From the NCBI GenBank assembly GCA_031553395.1, contig JAVBLR010000024.1:9504-73503 (forward strand): a stretch of 64,000 nucleotides of DNA, written 5' to 3'. Source of the stretch: WRGA01 sp031553395 (GTDB lineage Bacteria > Bacteroidota > Bacteroidia > Bacteroidales > WRGA01). Position numbers and translations under genes: made by a program. Below are positions 15,751 to 24,503 of the stretch, in pieces; position 1 is the stretch's first letter, and every line of letters starts with the position of its first letter. The notes beneath the pieces were generated by a model. It searched no databases, was not told the origin of the DNA, and was given only the letters and a program-made list of their open reading frames with translations.

Positions 15751-16698
15751 ATGAAAAGACTGCTGATATTTATTGTATGTTTTTCCTGTGTTTTCGGAAT
15801 GAAGGCTCAGTTTGACGCACAATTCAGTCAGTATTGGGCTATTGAAAATTATTATAATCCTGCCAAAGCCGGTTCCGAACGTAATAAGTTAAACCTTACC
15901 GCTTTGTATCGTATGCAATGGATGGGTATGCCCGGAGCGCCGAAGTCAACTTTTATTACAGGAGAAACGGCAATGGATCTATTCGGTCGGACACATGGAT
16001 TTGGAGCTTCATTTCTTAGTGAAAAAATAGGATTGTATTCTGCATCAACTTTTGCAGTTCAATATGCGTTTAAGCTTAAATTGCTCGATGGAGTATTAAG
16101 TTTGGGGTTGGAAGCTGGTTTATTTAATTTGTCTTTTGATGGTTCGGGGCTTTATACGCCCGATGGAACCGAATATTTTAGTACGAGCGATGGCGGAATA
16201 CCACAAGCTGATGTAAAAGGTTCGAAATTGAATGTAAATTTCGGTGTTCGTTATTCAACTGAACATTATTATGTTGGAGTTTCTTCTACGAAGCTTACTG
16301 AGCCGGTTATTAAGTTCGATGAATTTGCTTCCACTTATATCGGAAGGGTATATTATTTGACTGCTGGAGGCAATATAACATTGAGTAATCCGTTATATCA
16401 ATTCCAACCGTCGTTTTTGGTAAAAACCGATTTGTTGGCGACACAGATTGATGTTACAGGACGGTTGTTGTACAACGAAATGTTTTGGGGTGGCCTTTCA
16501 TACCGTTGGAAAGAGTCGTTAATATTTATGATTGGTGTTAATTTAAAAAATATAAATATAGGATATTCTTATGACTATTCTATGGGAACTATAGGAAGTT
16601 CAAATTCGGGAAGTCACGAATTGTCAGCTACTTATACGATGGATTTAAATTTCTCGAAAAATAATAGATACAGATATAAAAGCGTAAGAGTCTTGTAG
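15751..16698 (+). CDS. porP: PorP/SprF-family type IX secretion outer-membrane protein
   Basis: A 315-residue outer-membrane beta-barrel protein. A signal peptide (cleavage after MKAQ) is followed by the PorP/SprF signature FDAQFSQYWAIENYYNPAKA, then GLNAL-type barrel strands ending in an aromatic-rich C terminus. PorP proteins are needed for T9SS function and may anchor the C-terminal peptidoglycan- or motor-linked components. It is the first gene of porP-K-L-M-N, in the order known from Porphyromonas gingivalis, with porK 20 nt downstream. Confidence 0.92.
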   Translation: MKRLLIFIVCFSCVFGMKAQFDAQFSQYWAIENYYNPAKAGSERNKLNLTALYRMQWMGMPGAPKSTFITGETAMDLFGRTHGFGASFLSEKIGLYSASTFAVQYAFKLKLLDGVLSLGLEAGLFNLSFDGSGLYTPDGTEYFSTSDGGIPQADVKGSKLNVNFGVRYSTEHYYVGVSSTKLTEPVIKFDEFASTYIGRVYYLTAGGNITLSNPLYQFQPSFLVKTDLLATQIDVTGRLLYNEMFWGGLSYRWKESLIFMIGVNLKNINIGYSYDYSMGTIGSSNSGSHELSATYTMDLNFSKNNRYRYKSVRVL

Positions 16699-16718
16699 AT
16701 AATTAAGATTAAATTCGA

Positions 16719-18149
16719 ATGAAGCATAATTTTTTGTTTTTATCAATAATAAGTTTACTTGTGCTTTCTGCATGCGGAGGCAGTTCGTCTTCTTCCAAAA
16801 GTGGGGGAGAACTAGTTGGTGTATCGGGTACTTCCTGGCGGGATCCTTCTCCGTACGGAATGGTATCGGTACCTCAAGGATTTATTTATATTGGGCCTAA
16901 CGAAACGGATTCTTTATGGGGTATTTCTACTCCACATAAGCCCATTTCTGTGGATGCTTTCTGGATGGATGAAACCGAAATTACCAATTCCGAATACAAA
17001 CAATTTGTTTACTGGGTGCGGGATTCGATTATTCGTGAACGTTTGGCTGATCCTGCTTATGGAGGAAATGATTTGTTTAAGATTACCGAAGATAGATATG
17101 GAGACCCTGTAGAACCGCATTTAGATTGGAGCCGGGCAATTCCTTGGAAAAGGGCTGATGAAGATGAAGAACGTGCTATTCAAAGTGTTTTTATGAAGCA
17201 TCCGATTACAAAAGAAGCTATGTTGGATGCTAATCAGATGAATTATAAATATGAATGGTTTGACCAAACACAGGCAGCCATGAGGAGGAATCGCTTGAAT
17301 CCGTATGATAGAAACTTGAATACAGATGTTCCTGTGAATCCGAATGAGATAATAATGATTTCTAAAGATACGGCATTCATCAACGATGAAGGAATAATTG
17401 TGCGGGAAACAGTAACTCGCCCATTAAGTACATTGTTTGATTTCCTAAATACACACATTGTTAGTATATATCCTGACACAACTTGTTGGGTAAATGACTT
17501 TAATAACGCGTATAATGAACCTTACATGCGGATGTATTTTTCACATCCGGGATATAATGAATATCCCGTTGTAGGTGTTTCGTGGGAGCAAGCATCTGCT
17601 TTTTGTAATTGGCGGACAATGTTTTATGAAAAAGGTATGGGTAAAGGTGGCGGAAGAAAAATAGAACCATATCGTTTACCAACCGAATCGGAATGGGAAT
17701 ATGCAGCCCGTGCGGGAAAAAGCGAAAATAAATATCCATGGGACGGAGACGGAACAATGGCGGCAAAAGGTTGTTTTTATGCCAATTTTAAACCCGACAG
17801 GGGAAATTATGTGAAAGACGGAAACTTGATTACAGCTCGTGTTGCATCCTTTACTCCGAATGCTTATGGTTTGTATGATATGGCAGGTAACGTGTCGGAG
17901 TGGACTTCAACTGCATATACCGAATCGGGTGTGTTATCCATGGATGATATCAATCCAGAATTGCGTTATAATGCATCGAAAGAAGATCCTTACCGGATGA
18001 AGAAAAAAGTTGTGCGTGGTGGTTCGTGGAAAGATGTGTCTACTTTTATCCGTTCGGATATGCGTTTTTCCGATTATCAGAATCAAGGACATTCATATAT
18101 TGGATTCCGTTGTGTAAGGACAAGATTAGGTTATTCAGGTAAAAAATAA
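16719..18149 (+). CDS. porK: Type IX secretion ring lipoprotein PorK/GldK
   Basis: A 476-residue lipoprotein with a lipobox before C19 (VLSACGG) and a Ser-rich linker. The body is an FGE-sulfatase (SUMF1-like) fold without the enzyme's role. Landmarks are GFIYIGPNETDSLWG, WMDETEITNSEYKQF, YPVVGVSWEQASAFCNWR, RLPTESEWEYAARAG, YDMAGNVSEWTS and RGGSW...FIGFRCVRT-like ends. PorK joins PorN in the large periplasmic ring beneath the outer membrane. Its position second in the por operon and the long acidic insert (residues about 100-240) are typical of PorK/GldK rather than GldJ. Confidence 0.94.
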   Translation: MKHNFLFLSIISLLVLSACGGSSSSSKSGGELVGVSGTSWRDPSPYGMVSVPQGFIYIGPNETDSLWGISTPHKPISVDAFWMDETEITNSEYKQFVYWVRDSIIRERLADPAYGGNDLFKITEDRYGDPVEPHLDWSRAIPWKRADEDEERAIQSVFMKHPITKEAMLDANQMNYKYEWFDQTQAAMRRNRLNPYDRNLNTDVPVNPNEIIMISKDTAFINDEGIIVRETVTRPLSTLFDFLNTHIVSIYPDTTCWVNDFNNAYNEPYMRMYFSHPGYNEYPVVGVSWEQASAFCNWRTMFYEKGMGKGGGRKIEPYRLPTESEWEYAARAGKSENKYPWDGDGTMAAKGCFYANFKPDRGNYVKDGNLITARVASFTPNAYGLYDMAGNVSEWTSTAYTESGVLSMDDINPELRYNASKEDPYRMKKKVVRGGSWKDVSTFIRSDMRFSDYQNQGHSYIGFRCVRTRLGYSGKK

Positions 18150-18207
18150 TAAATTACTATTCTCTCATCAAAATAGTAAATAGCAAATCGTCAAATAGTA
18201 AATTGAC

Positions 18208-19224
18208 ATGGGTAAATACAAAAAATATAAGAATTCCCTTGAACGGTTTTTATCGGGAGAAAAGGGAAAAAGAGCATTTAATTTTGTTTACAGTTGGGGT
18301 GCGGCAGTCGTAATTGCCGGAGCGATGTTTAAATTATTACACCTTCCTGGGGCAAACTGGATGTTGGGAATTGGAATGACTGTTGAATCAGTCGTATTTT
18401 TTCTTTCGGCTTTCGACCGTTCTTATGCTGAGAAAGAATACAATTGGGAAGAAGTTTTTCCGGTACTTAAAAGTAAAGATCCTGAAGATCGTCCCGATTT
18501 TAGCGGAGGTATAGGGGGCGTTGTTGGAGGAATCACTTCTTCTTATGCTTCAGGAGAATCTGATGATTCGGCGATAGTTGGAGGAATAAATCTTTCCGGA
18601 AGCCCATTGGCTCAAGGGTTGGGTGTGTCGCAGCAAGGAGCACCCAATGCAGCTCAGGTAAAACAATCATTCGGAATTCCTTCTCAGGTTGATATTTCAG
18701 CAGAAGATACTCAAAATCTTGCTGAAAGCATCAAGAAATTGACTGAAGCTGCCGGACAGTTTTCTAAAATGGCCGATCTTACCGATACAACACAGGAATA
18801 TTTGGTAAAAGTATCGGAAATGGTAGATAACATGGGTAAATTTAATGAAGTAACAGCTTCATTAACAAATGTATCTAATACGTTGGCCGATTCTTACAAG
18901 CATATTACAGATAATTCTGATGAAATAGGAGAGAACTCGCGTGGATATGTAGAACAAATGGGTGCTTTGAACCGTAATTTGATGGGACTGAATGCTATGT
19001 ATGAAATCCAATTGAAGGGTGTTAGTTCCCAAATTGCTATCGTAGAAAATGTAAACAGCAGTTTGCAACGTATTCGTATGATGTACGAAAATTCATTGGA
19101 AGGAAGTGATAAGTTCAAAGATGAAACCGAAAAAATGGCTCGTAACCTGGCTGCCCTTAATAATGTGTATGAACGCATGTTAAGCGCTATGCAAGGAAAT
19201 ATGTTTAATCGGCCTCCGATGTAA
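18208..19224 (+). CDS. porL: Type IX secretion motor protein PorL/GldL
   Basis: A 338-residue inner-membrane protein. Two transmembrane helices lie near the N terminus (about residues 27-47 and 50-70). They are joined by LHLPGAN, the GldL family hallmark. A Glu in the second helix (E60) sits where the family has its conserved proton-pathway acid. The remainder is cytoplasmic, rich in Gly/Ser, and then forms long amphipathic helices with coiled-coil character (TQNLAESIKKLTEAAGQFSK). Five PorL subunits around a PorM dimer form the proton-driven motor of the T9SS. A 58-bp gap with AATAGTAAAT repeats separates it from porK. Confidence 0.94.
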   Translation: MGKYKKYKNSLERFLSGEKGKRAFNFVYSWGAAVVIAGAMFKLLHLPGANWMLGIGMTVESVVFFLSAFDRSYAEKEYNWEEVFPVLKSKDPEDRPDFSGGIGGVVGGITSSYASGESDDSAIVGGINLSGSPLAQGLGVSQQGAPNAAQVKQSFGIPSQVDISAEDTQNLAESIKKLTEAAGQFSKMADLTDTTQEYLVKVSEMVDNMGKFNEVTASLTNVSNTLADSYKHITDNSDEIGENSRGYVEQMGALNRNLMGLNAMYEIQLKGVSSQIAIVENVNSSLQRIRMMYENSLEGSDKFKDETEKMARNLAALNNVYERMLSAMQGNMFNRPPM

Positions 19225-19371
19225 TATCGTTGTTTGTTACTTGTTATTCGTTATTAGTAAAAAATCAATAATAAGATTGATAATTAAAAATTCGAATTAA
19301 GAATAAGGTTATTAATTCTTGGAAAACAATTCTTAATTTTTCATTTTTAATTTTTCATTTAAAAAAGATAT
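19225..19371. repeat. Word-repeat hairpin region between porL and porM
   Basis: A 147-bp AT-rich spacer holds repeated and complementary words (TTCGAATTAAGAAT, AATTCTTAATTTTTC, ATTTTTAATTTTTC). These resemble the element at 8477-8600. It interrupts an otherwise tight operon and could tune porM levels relative to porL. Confidence 0.45.
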
Positions 19372-20955
19372 ATGGCGTCAAACGCTCCAAAATCACCACG
19401 GCAGAAAATGATAAACTTAATGTATATCGTTTTAACTGCTATGTTGGCACTGAATGTTTCTTCCGATGTATTAAATGGTTTTACTTTGGTAGAGGATAGC
19501 TTGAAACGCTCCATCAAAAACGCTCGTACACAAAACGAAGCATTATATGGAGAGTTGAGCGATTACTATGATAAGAATAAGACTAAAGCTGCCGAATGGT
19601 ATGAAAAAGGAACAGAAGTACATACAACCGCTGATTCGCTTTACAATTATATTCAAAGTTTGAAAGTTAAAATTGTAAAGGAATCTGACGGAAAAGACGG
19701 TGATGTAGATAATATTGAACATGTGGATGATTTGGAAGCTTCCAATCAGGTTATGCTTGCTCCCGGACAAGGAATAAAAGAAGGAAAAAAGCTCCGTTTG
19801 TTTATTGATAGATATCGGGCATTGATGCTATCTATGGTTACGGATCCAATCAAACTAAAAGTAATAACAGATAATCTAAGCACCGAACCATCCAAAAAAG
19901 CGAAAACAGAAAACAAAAATTGGGAAGAAGCTTGGTTTGAGAATATGCCGGTCGCTGCAGCAACAACATTATTGTCGAAATTACAAAGTGATGTTCTTTC
20001 AGCCGAGAGTGAGGTGCTTCATACGTTGGTAAATAATATTGATGTGGGCGATTTCCGGGTAAATCAAATCAATGCTTATGTAATTCCAAACTCAAGATTT
20101 GTAATTAAAGGAGGAAAATTTAGTGCACGAATTATATTGGCGGCAGAAGATTCTACACAACGTCCTTCTATCTTTGTGGGAAATAATTTGTTGCCACCAG
20201 CTAGAGATGGAGAGAGAGGCGGATTGTACGAGGTTACTGCATCAGCAGTAGGCACACACACGATTAGCGGGTACATAGAAATGTTACGTGGAAATGGAGA
20301 AAAACAGAAGCATAATTTCACAGAAACTTACACAGTTGTAGAGCCGATGGCTACAGTTTCGGCTACAATGATGAATGTGCTGTATGCTGCTTACAAAAAT
20401 GAGATTAGTGTTTCAGTACCTGGTGTACCAACTTCCCAAGTAAGTGCGAGTAGCACAGGAAATGGTACTTTAACGCCTAAAGGAAGTGGCTTATGGGAAG
20501 CTTTTCCAACTAAGGTCGGACAAGATTTTGTAATTACGGTTACAGCGCAAATAGAAGGACGTAGCCAAGTTGTAGATACAAAAACGTTTAAAGTTCGTCA
20601 ATTACCCGATCCAACTCCATTTATTGAGTATAAAGACGAAAACGGTAATACTCGCAGGTATAAAGGTGGTTCTGGATTTTCTAAAAATGCCTTAATGAAT
20701 TCAGATGGAATTGTTGCCGCAATTGATGATGGTTTATTAAATATTGAATTTGAAGTTATACGTTTTGAAACGGTATTTTTCGATTCGATGGGAAATGCCA
20801 TGCTTGAGGTTTCAAATGGGCGTTATTTTACAGATAGACAGAAAGAAGCCTTCCGTCGTTTAAATAGAGGAAAACGTTTTTATATTTCCCGTGTTACAGT
20901 AAGAGCAAAAGAAGGGGGGGAACGTGTAATTTCTCCAATTGAGGTTATATTATAA
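19372..20955 (+). CDS. porM: Type IX secretion motor protein PorM/GldM
   Basis: A 527-residue single-pass inner-membrane protein. It has a short N-terminal cytoplasmic segment (ASNAPKSPRQKM), one transmembrane helix (about residues 14-35) and a periplasmic region of four domains. The first periplasmic domain is helical (SLKRSIKNARTQNEALYGEL). Later domains are Ig-like, with SRFVIKGGKFSARIILAAED and TVVEPMATVSATMMNVLYAA. The C-terminal domain ends VRAKEGGERVISPIEVIL. PorM spans the periplasm, is rotated by PorL and contacts the PorKN ring. The length matches the family. Confidence 0.95.
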   Translation: MASNAPKSPRQKMINLMYIVLTAMLALNVSSDVLNGFTLVEDSLKRSIKNARTQNEALYGELSDYYDKNKTKAAEWYEKGTEVHTTADSLYNYIQSLKVKIVKESDGKDGDVDNIEHVDDLEASNQVMLAPGQGIKEGKKLRLFIDRYRALMLSMVTDPIKLKVITDNLSTEPSKKAKTENKNWEEAWFENMPVAAATTLLSKLQSDVLSAESEVLHTLVNNIDVGDFRVNQINAYVIPNSRFVIKGGKFSARIILAAEDSTQRPSIFVGNNLLPPARDGERGGLYEVTASAVGTHTISGYIEMLRGNGEKQKHNFTETYTVVEPMATVSATMMNVLYAAYKNEISVSVPGVPTSQVSASSTGNGTLTPKGSGLWEAFPTKVGQDFVITVTAQIEGRSQVVDTKTFKVRQLPDPTPFIEYKDENGNTRRYKGGSGFSKNALMNSDGIVAAIDDGLLNIEFEVIRFETVFFDSMGNAMLEVSNGRYFTDRQKEAFRRLNRGKRFYISRVTVRAKEGGERVISPIEVIL

Positions 20956-21036
20956 ATTAAGTATAAAAATACGATATAGAAGTTTTAGGGAGGTAGGATT
21001 TTACCTTTTACTTTACACCTTTTACTTTACTTTGAT

Positions 21037-22167
21037 ATGAAACATTTTATTTTATCAATATTTATTCTGAGTATTGCAATTTCCAGTTCGTATGCTCAGC
21101 AATTATCAGGACGCCGGGCTGCAGCTGCAGCTGAAAATTCACCAACGGTTTCTGTACGTGCTCAAAATATGTATGGAAATACAGAGGTTAATACAGATAA
21201 CCTGATTTGGATGAGGGAGATTTACCGGCAATTGGATTTGAAAAATCCGAAGAACGGCCCGCTTTATTTTCCTGTTGAACCTATCGGCAATAGGATAAAT
21301 TTATTTACGTTGATATTTAATCTATTGACAGAAGGAAAAATCACCGCATATGAATATTTGGATGGAAGAGAAGTTTTTACCGACCAGTATAAACTCAATG
21401 TTAAAGATATTTTAGTTAAATATGGAGTTTTTTATGAGGAACAATTTTCTAAATCTTCTAAAAATCCGGTTTATAAAGTGCACGAAAGCGATGTGCCAAG
21501 TAATGAGGTTCTTGGATTTTATATGAAGGAAATGTGGTATTTCGATCAGGCTAATTCAACTTTTGATTCTCAGATTACAGCTCTTTGTCCATTACTTACC
21601 CGCGACGGAGATTTTGGTGATGCGCTGCGTATTCCGATGTTTTGGATTCCGTATGAAAGTATTCGCCCGTATCTTTCTCAGGTTCAGGTGATGACAAGTA
21701 ATTATAATAATGTAGTTAGTTCTACGTATGATGATTATTTCCGGCAACGTTTATATAAAGGAGATATTTACAAAACAACCAATCTGGCAAATCTATCTTT
21801 GATGCAATATTGTCCGACTGATTCGGCAATGCGAGCTGAACAAAAACGTATTGATGCCGAATTACAAGCTTTTGAAAAGAACCTTTGGCAACAATCGGAT
21901 TCTATTGATATCGCAGCTTTAAAAAGTAAAAAGAACCTGACAAAGGAAGAAAAAGATATATTGCGAAAGTTGCAAGCAGATGAAAAAGCAGATGCCGCAA
22001 ATGCAGAAACTGCAACATCTACTACAACAGATAGTGGTACCAGTACAAAATCATCGTCTTCGAGCAGTGTAAAACAATCGTCACCCAAGACTTCAACAAA
22101 ATCATCTTCGAGTAGTGCACCTAAACAGCAAGCTACGCCAACGAAGTCGGTTAGGAGGCAGAGGTAA
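21037..22167 (+). CDS. porN: Type IX secretion ring protein PorN/GldN
   Basis: A 376-residue periplasmic protein. The signal peptide ends near SSYAQ, and the GldN domain follows (NLIWMREIYRQLDLKNPKNG, ALRIPMFWIPYESIRPYL). PorN forms the T9SS ring with PorK and contacts PorM. Beyond residue ~315 there is a low-complexity Ser/Thr/Lys-rich tail with two copies of a KSSSSS-type word, ending in Arg-rich VRRQR. Extended tails occur in some relatives but this one is unusually repetitive. A terminator follows at 22194, closing the por operon. Confidence 0.93.
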   Translation: MKHFILSIFILSIAISSSYAQQLSGRRAAAAAENSPTVSVRAQNMYGNTEVNTDNLIWMREIYRQLDLKNPKNGPLYFPVEPIGNRINLFTLIFNLLTEGKITAYEYLDGREVFTDQYKLNVKDILVKYGVFYEEQFSKSSKNPVYKVHESDVPSNEVLGFYMKEMWYFDQANSTFDSQITALCPLLTRDGDFGDALRIPMFWIPYESIRPYLSQVQVMTSNYNNVVSSTYDDYFRQRLYKGDIYKTTNLANLSLMQYCPTDSAMRAEQKRIDAELQAFEKNLWQQSDSIDIAALKSKKNLTKEEKDILRKLQADEKADAANAETATSTTTDSGTSTKSSSSSSVKQSSPKTSTKSSSSSAPKQQATPTKSVRRQR

Positions 22168-22193
22168 TTCTCTTTTTTGAATGAAAGATATGG

Positions 22194-22235
22194 AAAATAG
22201 TAATGGTTTAAACAATCATTACTATTTTTGTTTTG
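22194..22235 (+). terminator. Terminator of por operon
   Basis: AAAATAGTAATG (22194-22205) and CATTACTATTTT (22217-22228), with an 11-nt loop, are followed by TTGTTTT. Confidence 0.8.
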
Positions 22236-22239
22236 GAAA

Positions 22240-22361
22240 AGCCCCCTAACCCCCCAAAGGGGAACAAGAACGAGTGCTTCATTATAAGTAAATATATATT
22301 AGGAAGATAGTTTTTACCAACAATTAATAGCCAGTCCTTATTCCCCTTCGGGGGTTAGGCT
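22240..22361. repeat. C-rich inverted element
   Basis: AGCCCCCTAACCCCC...AAAGGGG at the left and CCCCTTCGGGGGTTAGGCT at the right are complementary ends of a ~120-bp non-coding element. Its GC-rich ends stand out in an AT-rich region. It resembles in design, but not in core sequence, the elements at 50586 and 55757. Confidence 0.6.
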
Positions 22362-22370
22362 TCTAAAATA

Positions 22371-23435
22371 ATGATGAATATCTACGAATTATATTACGAT
22401 GCAATTGATTTATTGAAAAATTTGATATCAATTCCATCATTTAGTAGAGAGGAAACCGCAGCCGCTGATTTTCTTCAATCTTACATAGAACAACAGGGTA
22501 TTACAACTTTTCGAAAGGGGAATAATGTTTGGTGTATTTCTCCTTGCATGGATTTAAAAAAGCCTACAATATTGTTGAATTCCCATATTGATACAGTAAA
22601 ACCTGTACAAGGATGGACAAAAGATCCTTTTTCCCCGGTTGAGCAAGATGAAATTCTCTACGGATTAGGAAGCAATGATGCCGGAGCAAGTTTAGTTTCG
22701 CTATTACATGCTTTTTTTATCCTGACACAAAAAGAGCAAAACTGTAATTTTATATTTTTGGCATCCTGTGAAGAAGAAGTTTCAGGAAAAGACGGAATAG
22801 AAAGTGTTTTGCCATTGCTTCCTCCAGTTGCATTTGCTGTTGTTGGTGAACCGACACAGATGAATGTAGCTATTGCCGAAAAAGGATTAATGGTATTAGA
22901 TTGCGCTGTTCGTGGAATTTCGGGACATGCTGCAAGGGAAGAGGGAGATAATGCTATTTATAAAGCATTGCAAAGTATTGAATGGTTTCGCACATTTTCT
23001 TTCCCGAAGATTTCCGAAACATTAGGAAAGGTAAAAATGTCTGTAACGCAAATTAATGCAGGAACTCAACATAATGTTGTTCCGGATGTTTGTTCGTTTG
23101 TAGTAGATGTAAGAACTACAGATCGTTATACGAATCAGGAAGTCTATGATATTATCAGCTGGTCTGTTGATTGTGAGGTGAAAGCTCGTTCTTTTAGGTT
23201 AAATTCATCGGGAATATCACCTGAGCATCCATTTGTAAAGCATGCTGTTTTATTAGATAGAGAAGTATTTGGTTCGCCTACATTGTCCGATCAGGCATTA
23301 ATTTCATTACCTTCAGTAAAAATAGGGCCGGGAGATTCAGCGCGTTCTCATACAGCCGACGAATTTATTAAACTAAGCGAAATTCGTGAAGGAATTGAAT
23401 TGTATGTAAAGTTATTGGACAAAATAGAAATATGA
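22371..23435 (+). CDS. M20-family deacylase, ArgE-like
   Basis: A 354-residue zinc hydrolase of the M20 peptidase family. The metal site is visible: H72 and D74 in NSHIDTVKP, D103 in GLGSNDAGAS, and the catalytic Glu region SCEEEVSGK (E134-E136). The dimerisation insert (GHAAREEGDNAIYKA, QINAGTQHNVVPD) and the final His region (GPGDSARSHTADEF) are present. It closely resembles the Bacteroides ArgE-type enzymes that remove acyl groups in arginine synthesis (acylated citrulline or ornithine). No other arg genes are nearby, so the substrate is inferred from family resemblance only. Confidence 0.88.
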   Translation: MMNIYELYYDAIDLLKNLISIPSFSREETAAADFLQSYIEQQGITTFRKGNNVWCISPCMDLKKPTILLNSHIDTVKPVQGWTKDPFSPVEQDEILYGLGSNDAGASLVSLLHAFFILTQKEQNCNFIFLASCEEEVSGKDGIESVLPLLPPVAFAVVGEPTQMNVAIAEKGLMVLDCAVRGISGHAAREEGDNAIYKALQSIEWFRTFSFPKISETLGKVKMSVTQINAGTQHNVVPDVCSFVVDVRTTDRYTNQEVYDIISWSVDCEVKARSFRLNSSGISPEHPFVKHAVLLDREVFGSPTLSDQALISLPSVKIGPGDSARSHTADEFIKLSEIREGIELYVKLLDKIEI

Positions 23436-23479
23436 TAAACGGATGCTTTTGAAAGCAGTCGAAAAGTTTCTCAATCCGA

Positions 23480-24424
23480 ATGAATAAAAGAACGGTTTTA
23501 ATAACAGGTGCAGCTGGGAATTTGGGCGGATTATTAGCAGATTATCTTAAATCTGAGGTTAATTTGCATTTGCTGATTCATAAAAAAGATGTTCCGGATA
23601 AATTGAAAAATCATCCAAATGTCAAAGTGTTTCGTGCAGATTTAGCTAAAAAAGAATCCTTGGATGCAGCTTTAAAAGGAGTTGATGCAATTGTTCATTT
23701 TGCAGGAGTCCTATTCAAAGCTAATCCGGAAAAATTTCTTCCGGAAACAAATACATATTATTTTAAAAACTTGCTGGAAAAGGCAAATGAGTATAATATA
23801 AAACGGGTAATACTTATTAGTTTTCCGCATGTTGAAGGAGAAACAACACCAGAACATCCTGCATCGGGAAAACTTGATGGAAATCCTATTTCGATGCATG
23901 CCAAGACAAGGTTAGAAGAAGAAAAAATGCTTTTCGATAGTAAAAGATATAAAGGAGAAGCCGTTTCTTTACGAGTAGGAATGGTTTATGGTAAAGGGAT
24001 TCTAATGATTGAAGCAGCTTGTACTTTTGCCAAATATCATTTATTAGGTGTCTGGAAAAACCCTACTTGGATTCATCTTATTTCTACAGAAGATTTTTTA
24101 AAGGCAACATCCGCAGCTGCTTTAAAAGATGATATTTTGGGAATTTATCATTTGGGAGATGATGGTATACAAACATTACAAGAATTTCTGGATGATTTAT
24201 GCATTTCCCGAAACTATGGAAAGCCTTGGAGAATGCCAATATGGATGATAAATACAGCCGCTTGGTTTTTTGAGTTTGCATCCAAATTATTCGGAATAAT
24301 GAGTCCGCTTACAAGAGATTTTATTAAGATAGGCCAAGTTTCTTATTATGGTGATACAACCCGCATGAAAAAGGATTTGCTACCCGAATTAACATACAAA
24401 ACATACAAGGAAAATACAATTTAG
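23480..24424 (+). CDS. NAD(P)-dependent epimerase/dehydratase-like SDR protein
   Basis: A 314-residue extended short-chain dehydrogenase. The cofactor loop TGAAGNLGG (G10, G13, G16) and VDAIVHFAG are clear. At the usual YxxxK active site the sequence reads SMHAKTRLEEE, so Tyr appears replaced by His and the Lys position by Arg. It may therefore be an atypical SDR that binds a nucleotide without classical catalysis. The C-terminal part (MPIWMINTAAWFFEFASKLF) is typical of sugar-nucleotide or steroid-dehydrogenase-like members. It sits 44 nt after the deacylase gene and may be co-transcribed with it. Confidence 0.75.
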   Translation: MNKRTVLITGAAGNLGGLLADYLKSEVNLHLLIHKKDVPDKLKNHPNVKVFRADLAKKESLDAALKGVDAIVHFAGVLFKANPEKFLPETNTYYFKNLLEKANEYNIKRVILISFPHVEGETTPEHPASGKLDGNPISMHAKTRLEEEKMLFDSKRYKGEAVSLRVGMVYGKGILMIEAACTFAKYHLLGVWKNPTWIHLISTEDFLKATSAAALKDDILGIYHLGDDGIQTLQEFLDDLCISRNYGKPWRMPIWMINTAAWFFEFASKLFGIMSPLTRDFIKIGQVSYYGDTTRMKKDLLPELTYKTYKENTI

Positions 24425-24452
24425 ATAGGAATAGTTGAATTGATCTTTTGAA

Positions 24453-24460
24453 TACTTTTG
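24453..24460 (+). promoter_or_regulatory. -7 promoter box of PL9 gene
   Basis: TACTTTTG fits TAnnTTTG, 43 nt before the ATG. The -33 region has only a poorly spaced TTG. Confidence 0.45.
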
Positions 24461-24503
24461 CACAGTATATTGTTATAATATTTAATCTTTCAATTAAAAA
24501 AGT

